A DNA stretch of 64,000 bases, taken from positions 41,043,083 through 41,107,082 of the forward strand of contig CM070874.1 of assembly GCA_036365515.1 (NCBI GenBank), written 5' to 3'. Numbering within the stretch: the stretch's first letter is position 1; each line of letters begins with the position of its first letter. The notes beneath the pieces were generated by a model that made no database searches, was not told the origin of the DNA, and was given only the letters and a program-made list of their open reading frames with translations. A program made the position numbers and the translations under genes. Positions 33,531-43,801 of this stretch are shown in pieces. The DNA is from Torymus aiolomorphi. Taxonomy: Eukaryota > Arthropoda > Insecta > Hymenoptera > Torymidae.

Positions 33531-35349
33531 TATCAAAGTTGTGATTTTGAGGTTAGAGGGGTATAAAATTTATTAAGTATTAATTGATATGATTAAAGCG
33601 TGCATGGGAATATTGAATATAAATACCATGATTGCAGTTATATTTAAAATTAAAAACATAGTTTTCATAATTTCTATTATAATTATAATAATTGGTTTTT
33701 TATTTTTATTTATGAAAATGTAATATGAAAACAAAATTTTGTTTTAATCTTATCCATAAGGTGGAAACTAGCTGCTCACGGACTCACGGGTGTTCCTAAC
33801 TACATATAGCTATACAATCTCAATTACAAAAAATACTTGCGCACATATGCATATATACACTAATACCGCGAAAAGGAGAAAAACAGAAGGAGAATGCTCA
33901 ATACTGATGCATTCGGCAACGGCAATCTGGCTTAGCCCTGCGACCTGCGTGCATAAATATACTTATACTGCAGCAGTCGTAACGGCTACGCTAGGTACCT
34001 CGACTCACGCTCGTACACACTTTCCGGACCTATGTGACCGTGCCTCACTGCCTCGGCTATAGGCTGCGTTCGCACACCAAGTACAGCGGAAAAACACATG
34101 CGACTCGCGCAACCGCGAGCGCTCCCTGTATGTATAAGATATATATATATATATGATCGCGCACGCTTTCTGCTACAGTTAAGCTGCTGCTTGTGTCTCT
34201 ACTCTCAGGCTGTTGCTGTTTCCAGCAGTAAAACAATGGTTAAAGGGCTCCACCAGTCCTTCCCCTCTAGTTGTTACAGGAAGCTGGTACAGTGAGTAAA
34301 CAACAGCCATTGCTGCAGACTTTTCTTTTGTATGGTATGTTTTTTTTAATTCATCTATCTATTAGTCATATGTGGTTTTTAGGTGCTCAACTCTCCTCGC
34401 TTGTCCCCCAGAATAGGGACTGATCTGCTGTTCATGTGCTTTGCTGATCCCTAACTGAGGCAGTCCCTGACATGAAACACAATTGACGGTCTCTGTCAGT
34501 ACTTTCCTCCTCGGTGGTGTGGTTACTGACAGTGGATCATTGTTAGATGATTCTCAGCAGACTAGCATCCATGGAGTAGTCGCCAGCCTAGACCGTCCAG
34601 CCCTATTTTGCAACTTCTGCAGCTCTAAGTGATCTTCGAGTGTTAGTGCTTTAAAGTGTGAGGGGCTAGGTAATAGGAACTGGGAAATATTATTTAAGTG
34701 CTGTGTGTGTTGTTAAATGCGATAAGGGTAGGTAGTTGTCCCTGGTAATATTAACTCGTCTATTTAATTTCTAAGTTTAGTCAGGGTGTAAGAACTCGCT
34801 TCAGGGTATCTGTTGTATTAAAATATATCATTATGTATTTCGCAGACTTCTACCCACTGAGACTTGCCTATTTAATAGTTTTCTACATGCTGTAAGACTG
34901 AGTCAGCTAAAACATTGCATTCTTTATGCATTGAAATTTACCATATTACAACATTTATAGCTCATACATTACACAAAAGTTTTTTTTGTATATATGATAT
35001 TCCTTTAATATGTGCTTATATAATATTACACAATTTTGATTCTTTTAGTTCAATCGCTTAGGTCCTGGGAACATAGTTAGTAGGTTAAGCTGGGTAATCT
35101 TATATTAAATTTTTTAAATTTGTTATTAAAAATCTTTTTGTAGAAAACAGGGAAATAGATATTTTGTTTCTTTAATTATTCTTCCAATGTGTTTATCCCA
35201 TTGAATATTGTAATCAAATGTAATTTTGTATCTTATTATTATGTTTTGGAAATTATATTATCTTTGGAATGTTATGTCGATTTTTTCTATCTTATTTAGA
35301 GCTATTGTATCGAATACTTCTGTGCAAATCTAATTCTGTTAAATAATAA
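33531..35349. other. Non-coding stretch inside the GGCACGACCGC pair
   Basis: It contains a moderately GC-rich part (33780-34300) with short chance frames and an AT-rich part. I recognise no protein, tRNA or complete repeat. Confidence 0.4.
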
Positions 35350-35895
35350 GCGAAAATTCACTATACGTGTATTGGGGTATTAAAAATCATGTTTATACGT
35401 TTGATGATCCAGAAATTATTGTACATAAAAATGTTAATTGGGAATAAGTTTTGTTTAAACTATATCTATATGCTTTGTATTTAACAGTTTTATTGAAAGT
35501 CAAATTCTTGTATGATAAGCGAAAATCGACGATTTCAGGTGTATTTAGGCATTAAAAATCGTTTTTATAGGTCTAAGCGGCCAGGAATCCATTTTATATG
35601 AAAATGTTAAATGGGAAAAAATTTTGTTTAAATATTATCTACAACTTTTGTATTTAACACTTTTGTGTAAAATCAAATCCTGTCAAGTTATAGCCGAAAA
35701 TCGTCCATTTTATGTATATTTTGGCGTTTAAAATCGTTTTTATAAGTGTAACTTATCAGGAGTTCATTTTACACAAAAGTGATAAATAGGAAAAAGTATT
35801 GTTTAAATATTATCTCCAACTTTTGTATTTAACATTTTCGTGTAAAATCAAATTCTGTCAAGTGATAGCCGAAAATCGTCCATTTTTGACCTTTT
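35350..35895 (+). repeat. Tandem repeat, about 168-176 bp, three copies
   Basis: Units begin GCGAAAATTC (35350), GCGAAAATCG (35518) and GCCGAAAATCG (35693), with a partial fourth at 35869. Shared blocks include AAAATCGTTTTTATA and TTTTGTATTTAACA. Copies are moderately diverged. Confidence 0.8.
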
Positions 35896-36527
35896 TTGCC
35901 GTTTTTCGCAGTTATCTTGGCAAATATTGCTCGTAGAAAAAAGTTTCCAACAGATAAAAGGTGTATTTTAATTAGTTTTAGCAGATAGACCTGTAGATAT
36001 AGGCTTAAAATTAATTTTTCTAGTCATTAAGCTTAAAAATCGATATTTTGAAATATTTATTTGTGCTCGCATTTTTTAAATTTTTCATCAATCTATCTCA
36101 ATTGAGAACCAGGATTTAGGTATAATTAGAGGAGTATTTTCCCGCGATCCCGATGGAATCGGTTGAAAATTCACTGAGATAATCGAGGAACTTGCGTACA
36201 TACGGGCGTACAGACATACATACATCACAGAAAACGCTTAAAACGCACTCATTTTGACTGGAAAAGACTTTTCTTCTATCAAATTATTAGTTTTTGAAGT
36301 CCGACAATTTTCGCTCTGTTGAAATTATAAGGCTCTCCCGAGCAGCGGTCGTGCCTAAAAAGGAAATAGTTTTAAAATACAAATTTTATAGATATATAAT
36401 TTAACATTTAGCGTAAACAATACGTATCCCTGGTAAAAATTTTTACGTGATAAATTATGTGATTAGACACATACTAAAACACGTGATTTGGCATGTATAA
36501 AAGCACACGCTTTTGCACAATGAAAAT

Positions 36528-37030
36528 TTAATTCTTAATTAGATTTCATATAATTAAAAATGAAAATTTAATTATCAATTAGATTTCATATAATTAAAAC
36601 TGAAAATTTAGTTATCAATTAAATTAAATTTAATAATAATGTAATTATTAATTACATAAATGAAAATGAAAATTTAAACATTAATTAGATTTCATATAAT
36701 TAAAAATGAAAATTTTATTATAAATTAGATTTTATCTAATTAAAAATGAAAATGTTATTATTAATTACATAATTGCAATTGAAAATTTAATTATTAATTA
36801 GATTTCATATAATTGAAAATAAAAATTTAATTATCAATTAGATTTTATCTAACTAAACATGAAAATTCAATTATTAATTACATAAATGAAAATGAAAATT
36901 TAATTATCAATGAGATTTTATCCAATTAAAATGAAAATTCAATTGTGAATTAGATATAATGTAATTCAAAATTGAAATTTAATTATTGATTCAATATAAT
37001 GTAATTAAAAATGAAAATTTAATTATTAAT
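36528..37030 (+). repeat. AT-rich tandem repeat, unit about 40 bp
   Basis: About a dozen diverged copies of a unit built from GAAAATTTAATTAT, CAATTAGATTTCATATAATT and AAAA. Confidence 0.85.
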
Positions 37031-37290
37031 TAAATAAACGATCGAAATGCACGGACAAAATTTCTATAGTACTGAAAATAATCGGTATTATCGCGCGACG
37101 TTATTTCCATGTTATCATTATTTTTTAAATATTGTTATAATATTGTTACAATGTTGCTGCAATATTATGTGCGGTAAGGTTCTACAATATTGACCAAAAA
37201 TGGCATTCTTAAAAATTGAGATATATATAGTTTATATCTTTACACGTATAGAAATGTCTTTTTGTCTATAACATTGCAGCAACATCGTAA

Positions 37291-37314
37291 AAAAGAAAGA
37301 GAGAGAGAGAGAGA
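37291..37314 (+). repeat. GA microsatellite
   Basis: AAGAAAGAGAGAGAGAGAG run; simple repeat. Confidence 0.9.
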
Positions 37315-37494
37315 TTCACTTGAAAGCATTGTTGACCCGAATTGATTAGTTTGTTGCTCGAGTTACACTCGTGAGATTTATAGTTACATATTGCAACTAT
37401 TTTTTTAACTAAATGCATATTACTGCTTTTTATTTATCGTGCATCGGGAAAAAAATTAATAACATATACAATAACTAAACTAACCTGGTTTATA

Positions 37495-37760
37495 CGAACA
37501 TTCATTTTTTTCAGAATTATAAGGAATTTTCAATTCGTTGTTTAACCACTTTGAGTGCACTTTTTCAAAAAGACTGTAACTCTTCTTCTGCTTCTTTAAT
37601 TTGAGCAATTTTTGTCTATAATTGTTGTAAAAAGTTGAATGCAATTTGGAATTTAATTGCGAAATTACTTCTTGATTCTCGGTAATGCTGTTCTTATTTA
37701 AAATATAACTAAGGACATTCTTTTTACGTTCAGTATCGTCAAGTATATGAGGAAATCCAC
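37495..37760 (-). pseudogene. Transib-like transposase, N-terminal exon
   Basis: An open frame containing ERKKNVLSYILNKNSITE and FEKVHSKWLNNEL. It ends CCAG|GTTAGT. The next block starts after TTTTTCAG at 32973, and the phase matches (codon split after the first base). The 5' part of the exon overlaps one arm of a long palindrome, so its true start is unclear. Confidence 0.7.
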
Positions 37761-38188
37761 CGAACCTTTAACTGTTTTGATACTTTTTTTTTAAAGTAAT
37801 TTGTTGCTGCTTTTAGCGAAGCGTGCGAAGCACATAAACAAGACAAGGTGTAAAATCTTCAATTTTTACGTAGAAAACCAGTCAAGTAATCCATATTAGT
37901 GTGCCACGCATGCTCAAGTCTGGGGATGTAAAAAGCTGTCAAAAAAAGTCCACTTTTTCCAATTTTTCCGAAAAGTGGACTTTTTTCGACAGTTTTTTAC
38001 ATCCCCAGACTTGAGCATGCGTGGCACACTAATATGGATTACTTGACTGGTTTTCTACGGAAAAATTGAAGATTTTACACCTTGTCTCCTTTATGTGCTT
38101 CGCACGCTCTGCTAATAGCAGCAATAAATTTCTTTAAGAAAAAAGTAACAAAAGAGTTAAAGGTTTCGTGGATTTCCTCATATTTGTA
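37745..38188. repeat. Long palindrome, arms about 210 bp
   Basis: ATATGAGGAAATCCACC...AAAGTCCACTTTT on the left is mirrored nearly perfectly by AAAAGTGGACTTT...GGATTTCCTCATAT on the right, with only about 15 bp between. The outer 16 bp of the left arm belong to the N-terminal transposase exon. Confidence 0.9.
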
Positions 38189-38329
38189 TCGTTATAAATA
38201 TTAAAAATCTCTCGGATTGAAATACTTATAACATTCATTTTGCTGTATTAGCGTTTACCATAATAACAAGGAATTTTAGTTATTTTATTTTTTGGAAATC
38301 AGAATTGACTTAAAATATGCTATGTGTAA

Positions 38330-38385
38330 TTTACATGTAATTTACATGTAATTTACGTGCAATTTACGTGTAACTCATGTGCAAT
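38330..38385 (+). repeat. 12-bp tandem repeat
   Basis: ATTTACATGTAA-type units repeated four to five times with small changes. Confidence 0.8.
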
Positions 38386-38544
38386 ACCAACTGCAAAATT
38401 GCGATAAAATTTTTTAAAACACATAATATACGATACATAATATATGACCGTACTTAGATGACGTAGTTTTGAAACATGTAATCTTTTAAATATTCATTGT
38501 TATAAATATTTCATATTTACAAACTTTTGTAAGGGTATTATTAA

Positions 38545-38766
38545 CCCGTTAAGACCGAGACGAAAATTTGAAAATTTGATAGAAAATGGAAAACAATAAA
38601 TATAATTAATAATGTAAAATAATTTTTTCAATATACAGTGGTTCATACATTATTCTCGCATTACTAAAACGTATGAACGACTCAGATTTGCACAGCATTT
38701 AAAGTTTAAGAATCTCATGGCTTTCAATTTTCATGTGGCGTGTACGTCACGTATGGACATAACGGG
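38545..38766. mobile_element. piggyBac-type MITE, 222 bp
   Basis: Flanked by TTAA (38541-38544 and 38767-38770), starting CCCGTTAAG and ending ATAACGGG. It fits the piggyBac terminal rule but is unrelated in sequence to the element at 3067-6725 beyond the first bases. Confidence 0.75.
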
Positions 38767-39461
38767 TTAACGAATAAACGAAAATCCGTGCAGTATCTTG
38801 ATAATGCATCTCTACAAAGAATCATCTTCTTTTCGTGCATAGATTTGAACTTTCGAATTCGACGATCTTCTTACAACTTTATTATACATAATTATAATTC
38901 TACATTATATGTATGTATAAACATTATGCAGTAAATAAAGCATTTCAAAGTTTCCTTTTTAAAAAAGAAATTGTCAGAGAGATAGGTGAAGATGGCGCTC
39001 GCGCATGCGCACTATGTAGCGCGAATGGAAAATAGGTAATGGAACCTAATAACACTAGTTATTTTAAAATGATTTGGCGTCATTACACGGAAAGAAATAC
39101 CTTATGAAAAATTACTAGAATCTCAGGTAAAGATGGGACATACTCACACTCTTGAGCAATTTAGTATACTTCTAATAATTATTAGCATAGTTCTATTAAA
39201 AATTAATAGAAAAAGTTTTAAAATTTATTATAGTAACGATTAATTTTTAGTAGATAATATGATAAAAATTTTAAATCTAAATTTTAACAGAATAGAAAAT
39301 AATTTTTACCATATTATCTACTAAAAATTAATAGAATTAGTTTAATTTTTAGTCTAAGTTGTACCAAAAATTTAATAGACAGTATAGTAATTTTGTTGGC
39401 GCGAGGGCTGTCGGTAAAACAGGGTGTACCATATGTAGACAAGTCGAAACCTTATTTATAA

Positions 39462-39511
39462 GTGCGGCAGTGGCCGAGTGGATAAGAGCGCAGCTTCGTA
39501 ATCGGAGGGTC
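39462..39511 (+). repeat. tRNA-like head (A box and CGT anticodon arm), split
   Basis: GTGGCCGAGTGGATAAGAG is a good A box/D arm, and CTTCGTAA resembles a Thr(CGT) anticodon loop. The sequence is cut at about 39511 and its B-box half (GAGGGTTCGAGTC) resumes after 40107. The acceptor ends do not pair, so this is a tRNA-derived repeat, not a working tRNA gene. Confidence 0.55.
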
Positions 39512-40106
39512 CCGAACGGAAAATGAATAGGGCTAGCCCTGTGTAAACGTAAGGGCCTAAGTAGGTTTGCCGTAAGGGCCCCCAGCAAGGCGCGTAACGC
39601 GGTGCTGGTATGGCCCCGGCCCGGACTGATAAGGCCTTAATTTGCCTGAAAATCGCCTTACAAAAATATTTAGATATTAAACTAGGGCTACGTGAATGGC
39701 CCTCGTCTGGCCCTGATATGTATCCATCAGACGGTACGCCTTACGAAGCCCTGATCAAGCCTTGATATTGTAATGACATGTCTGGATTTAGTAGGTTAAA
39801 AATAATTTTGTTTCATTTCTTACGTTAATGTCATTACTACAGAGTAACACATCTGTGTTATTTGAAAAAGTTTATTGAATTATTTTAGATAACTTGCAAC
39901 GCTTACAAAGCTGTGCATTATTTAAAGCAGTAAATTACCAAACAGTGAAAAATACGAGCTATGCCCGGGAAAGCCCGCCAGGGCTGGAGGTGCGCCCCAT
40001 TACGCGACTTGTTAAGGGCCTTACCCGGTGCCATGTCAGGACCTTATGATTATTTTAAGGCATCGGATAAGACCCTGGCATTAGCCCTAAGCCAATTTCT
40101 GTTCGG
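39512..40106. mobile_element. Small inverted-repeat element inside the tRNA-like sequence
   Basis: CCGAACGGAAAATG...AGGGCTA at the left is mirrored by TAGCCCTAAG...TTTCTGTTCGG at the right. GGTC flanks both sides and may be the target duplication. The interior is GC-rich with further short palindromes (GGCGCGTAACGCGGTGC region). Non-coding. Confidence 0.65.
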
Positions 40107-40291
40107 GGTCGAGGGTTCGAGTCTCCTTCTCCGGAGTTTTTTTTTTCTCATGAATTTCAACCTCTCGTCAAAATTACTATAATATATTATAAAACTTGAT
40201 AGAATGCAAGTATGTCCGACTTTTAATTAACACTCTAGTAATTTTTAGTGGATATTCCACTAATTTTTCATAAGGTATTTTTTTCCGTGTA

Positions 40292-41186
40292 GTTATTTAC
40301 GGCACAAAATTCGAATTTTTAAGCATTTAAAATACGTAATAATTTAATTTACATTTAAAATTTAATCTATAGAATATCCAAACTTACATTTTTACGTTAA
40401 AAGCGACAAGCTTTTCGATACAAATATTGCTGATCCGATAAAAAAGATTAAAGAAGTTAAAATTCAATTATTTATAAAAAAAAAGTTAATTTGTTAACGA
40501 AAAACGCATTATTGAGTTCGTTTTTACCTTTTTTTTTACGGAATTTGGTATCACCATTCATTTCCTTACGTTTTTTTTTACAAAAGAAACACTTGTAGAA
40601 CGCTAATAAGTAGCTTCAGATCTCATGATGTGGTAAATTCTATAATCCCTGTGATTTAATATTTAACATATTTAATTCAGTGTAAACTTTGCAAATTTTT
40701 CTATATCTAAAATATGACCAAAAAAATACGTAAGATACGTATTTTGATATAAAAAAATCTCAGCTTTTCAATAAAAATATTTTCAATTCGATTAGAAACA
40801 ATTAATGAAAGGAAAAATGCAATTGTTTAAAATACATCATAAATTTTGTTAAGAATAAATGCGTTTTTGGGGTGTTTTTCGAAATTTTTTTGAAAATCTG
40901 TTCCGACCAATCGATTTGCTATCGAATTTTACATAAATATAGACTTTTAGCGCCATTTTTCCAGCAAAAATAAGCAAATTATAGGAAAAAGTGGTTTTTT
41001 TACTTCCATTTTTTGTCTATTTAACATGCTGTATAAAAAACTATAACAACAATGTCCAAAAACGCGGTAGCCTATTTTATTCTATAGAATATGAAGTACC
41101 GATTTTAACTATAGATATTTAATATAAATTATTTTCCGCGTTAATGTAGATTTTTGTCCATTTTTTCAGCGTTTCAGACCACTATG
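40292..41186. repeat. Right terminal inverted repeat of the Transib-like element
   Basis: Counterpart of 23519-24427. Its innermost 15 bp (39071-39085) were separated by the TA-flanked MITE 39086-40289. Confidence 0.9.
41149..41186 (-). promoter_or_regulatory. RSS-like terminus, right end
   Basis: On the minus strand: CATAGTG (41180-41186, one mismatch to the heptamer), the same 22-bp spacer sequence, and ACAAAAATC (41149-41157). Both ends have the long-spacer layout, so there is no 12/23 asymmetry. Confidence 0.8.
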
Positions 41187-42617
41187 CTCCGGCGGCCTGA
41201 ATCGCGGCCTGCAGTCGCGGTCTTAAGCTTCTCAAGAACCTTACCCGCGGTGTCCAGCATGCACCGGCAGTGTTCAGGTCTCCCATGCCAATGAGAACCA
41301 GTTGCTATGCCGTTCACCGCTTGCAGAAGCTATCCTGCCTGAGGCATCCGTTGTACATGTCTAGTAGCAGTTGCGGGCAAGCCCTCACCGCGACCTTCAA
41401 TGCTTCTGTCGGGATGCCATCCGGCCTGGAAGCCCTTCTGTTCTTGAGTGAACCTACCGCGTGCGTTAACTCTTTCTCTGAGATTAAGGGAATCTCACCT
41501 ATCTCTGATACCACGTCTGGTCCTCTAGCTCTATGGTCCGGAAAGAGCTCGTTTACGATCCTGTCCATCGTCCGTACGTCTTGTGTTATATTGGATGTTT
41601 GGAGATTCAGTCGCCGCATTGCTATTTGGTACCCTTTTCCCCAGACATCTGCATTAACATCTTCGATCAACAGTCTAATCTTTACGTTCTTACTCTTGTT
41701 TATCGCCCACTGTAGTGCTTTCTTCGCGACCTGGTACTCGGCGCATCTAAGGGTAACTTCCACCCCGCGCTTCCTAGCTCTAGTTGCTTTCCTGCGGCAC
41801 TGAGTGGCTGTTCGTCTCAGATTCGCAATTTCGTCCGTCCACCAATATGCAGCCTGTCTCTTTCCTGTCGTCTTTTTTAGCGGCATCGATGCTTTGTATG
41901 CCCGGTATATAACTCGCATTCCCTCATCCAAAATCTCTTCCGCTGACCCGCGGTCGTGCCCTGATCTTTTCATTTTATCGTACCCACTACAGCTCATCAG
42001 GCTGAACACGTCCGCGTTCAGCTTAGCGGGATTGAACTTGAATTCTTTTGATACAGGCTGTCGATCTCGGGGTTCCGATTGCTATTGTATCGAGAAAGAG
42101 ATATACTGGTGGTCGCTTGCGGTAAAACCCTCTAGCATCCTCCAGTCTTTTACTCTACAAGCTAATCCCTCCGATGCCAGTATGACATCGATTATCGTCT
42201 GCCTATACCCTGTCTCCTAAAGGTCGTCGTTGTGCCTCTATTAAGCAAAGTGAGCCCAATTCTGGCTGCCATCTCTACTATAGCCTTACCTCTCGTGTCC
42301 GTCTCCTCACCCCATTCACGGGCTTTCGCGTTTAGGTCACCTCCCATGACTACGTGTCCCGAGCATTCCCGAATGTCATCCTCGAGCGCGCATACTTTCG
42401 CCCTAAACGCCTCGCGGTTTTCACTTGGGATTAAGTAGGAGCTAAAGTATGTTACACCCCTGCTTTTAATCCAGGCGTACCCCACTCCTCGTCCTTTTTT
42501 CTCAACCGGTACCTTCCCAAGGTTCGCGATCCAGATGGCAGCCGTCCCTGTATCGTCCGAGATCCACGACGGTCCTTTCGCGTTCATATACTGTTCGTTT
42601 AGAAGCAGTAAGTTCAC
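41187..42617 (-). pseudogene. R1-like ORF2 (endonuclease, start of reverse transcriptase), broken
   Basis: 42192-42617 holds the middle of the APE endonuclease (VVMGGDLNAKAREWG motif, TTTTFRRQG). 41314-42009 holds the linker and the beginning of the reverse transcriptase (RASRPDGIPTEALK). Stops and frame changes lie between them and near 41310, and the reading continues to the insertion point at 41187. The catalytic RT motif A is on the far side of the insertion (23222-23518). Confidence 0.83.
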
Positions 42618-42690
42618 GTCCCGCTCAGCTTGTGTTTACCAGAGGAGATCATTCGCTAATTTGCTCCTGTGCATGTTACCCTGTATTATT

Positions 42691-43801
42691 CTAATTTCTC
42701 CTGCCATTTTCAAGCTGTAGTTTTCTCTTTTCTAGGGCTAGTTTTAACGCCCGACACTTTGCTGTCCCTAGGATGTGCTTTCGCTCAGCAACACTTACTG
42801 CCATTTCAGCACATAATGCGCAGTGCGGTTCGTTGTCACAATTCTCCGCGAGATGCCTCGTTTGCCCACACTTGTAGCACATCTTCGATCTATCAATTCC
42901 CTTGCAGTCCCTTGCATGGTGTCTGTAACCCAGGCACCTGAAGCATCTGACTAACGAAATCCTGTGCAGTACCCTACAAATTACCCAACCTACCTTAAGT
43001 TTGTCAATCTTAAGTAGCTTTAGTGCCTCCGTCTCCTGCACCGTAGCTATCGCCAAGCGTTGGCCGCTCTTATTTGCGTGGGTTAGGCGAATCACGAGCT
43101 CGCCTCCTACACCGGCGTGAGCTATCGCCTGTCGTTTTGAACAAGGTCTGGGTTGTAGATGGGTCCACGGCATCCTTAATCCTCTGTAGCACAACCGCGT
43201 AAGTTTTACCTTCTGCTGGTTTGACCAGCACCGCTTCGACCCGCTGCCGGCGGAGTTTCTTGCTACTGCCTTGCTTCTCCATAGTTTGTACTCTTGACAC
43301 TGTGGCTGCGGGTTTTTACCCTTTGTTTCCTTTCTTCTTTTCCTTCCTTGGTGGTACGACCTGCCAAGTGTTCCCCTCTGGGAAGCCAAAGAGTGGAGTC
43401 CTAGGGGGGTCCTCTTCTTTATCCTGCCTTGTAACATCTTTGTGTTTTTTCTCGGCTGGAGCCATCTGACTTTCGGGGCTGATTACGTCTGCAGCTCTGC
43501 GCTTGATGTTTTGCTTATCCTTCAGACGTCGCTAGTCCGTTGGTGTGGCCCACCGTCACTTTACAAGGGAGTTCAAAGCTTTTTGCAGATTTGGGAGTCC
43601 TTCTTTTATAGTCCTGTTCACATTCTTTTGCAGCAAGGTGGATTCTACCAACGCCTTGATGAGCTTATCCATCGTCTGGATATATTTCTCTATGTTCTTA
43701 TCTTCTGCTGCTGTTGTTCGTCGGGGCTCTTCAGTTATAGCATCAGCAACCGCTGGAGTGCTACTGGGGTCTTGTGTGTGTGTTTTTTTAAATTTGTACA
43801 T
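42691..43801 (-). pseudogene. R1-like ORF1 (gag-like, zinc knuckles), broken
   Basis: Two minus-strand pieces: 43556-43801, a charged, probably coiled N-terminus ending in a stop, and 42691-43437, the C-terminal half. The latter carries three CCHC-type knuckles, CFRCLGYRHHARDC, CYKCGQTRHLAENC and CALCAE. Frame changes separate the pieces and probably fall within the second one too. It is the nucleic-acid-binding protein of the element. Confidence 0.82.

Larger units (their letters stand above)
33142..36355. repeat. Inverted repeat pair GGCACGACCGC, possible DNA transposon
   Basis: About 30 bp at 33142-33173 matches the reverse complement of 36324-36355 (GGCACGACCGC, then CCTTATA). The 3.2 kb between holds a foldback, tandem repeats and no recognisable gene. 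I could not see a target duplication. Confidence 0.55.
24515..37760 (-). pseudogene. RAG1/Transib-type transposase gene, split and incomplete
   Basis: Six minus-strand coding blocks with matching GT-AG borders read as one DDE transposase of the RAG1/Transib group, which cuts at the RSS-like ends. Order from the N-terminus: 37495-37760, 32770-32973, 26318-26809, 25159-25290, 24784-25089, 24515-24704. The first catalytic Asp is probable in KYGFDGTT (third block); the third residue, Glu, lies in SEEAQE (fifth block) in a context resembling SEGNESGNK of RAG1. Blocks expected between 32770 and 26809, and between 26318 and 25290 (which should hold the middle catalytic residue), were not found. A 14-bp duplication at 24861-24888 shifts the frame. 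The gene is inactive here. Confidence 0.8.
39086..40289. mobile_element. Tc1/mariner-like MITE with TA duplication, 1.2 kb
   Basis: It starts CACGGAAAGAAATACC and ends GGTATTTTTTTCCGTG, flanked by TA on each side. The empty site is visible in the opposite arm at about 24415-24430, which reads continuously across GGCGTCATTAGTTATTT in reverse complement. No gene inside; it holds a tRNA-like sequence and another insertion. Confidence 0.85.
23519..41186 (-). mobile_element. Transib/RAG1-like DNA transposon, 17.7 kb including nested insertions
   Basis: It is bounded by about 910-bp inverted repeats beginning CACAGTG (left) and CATAGTG (right) and flanked by a 5-bp duplication CTCCG (23514-23518 and 41187-41191) within an R1-like gene. 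Transib and RAG elements make 5-bp GC-rich duplications and end in CACWRTG heptamers. The minus strand carries exons of a RAG1/Transib-type transposase between 24515 and 37760. A 3-bp duplication TCC with termini GCAYAGTG fits equally by arithmetic, but the CAC end and the family rule favour 5 bp. Nested insertions (CACTA, MITEs, a SINE-like unit) account for much of the length. Confidence 0.87.
41187..43801 (-). mobile_element. R1-like non-LTR retrotransposon, 5' part
   Basis: A second R1-clade element on the minus strand, from its gag start near 43801 to the reverse-transcriptase region. It is cut by the Transib-like insertion at a GCC GCC GGA GGC codon run and resumes at 23518-23222. No complete 5' UTR or poly(A) is visible. 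Confidence 0.85.

Noticed and set aside
36510..37030. CRISPR-like array
   Set aside because: The repeats are contiguous AT-rich tandem units with no unique spacers, in a eukaryotic context.
39462..39520. Functional tRNA-Thr(CGT) gene
   Set aside because: The B box is 600 bp away across an insertion and the acceptor ends do not pair.
23519..41186. Classifying the 17.7-kb element as CACTA because it begins CAC
   Set aside because: The 5-bp GC-rich duplication, heptamer-spacer-nonamer ends and SEEAQE/STNDGNTAR exons fit RAG1/Transib; the TNP2 gene is in a nested insertion.
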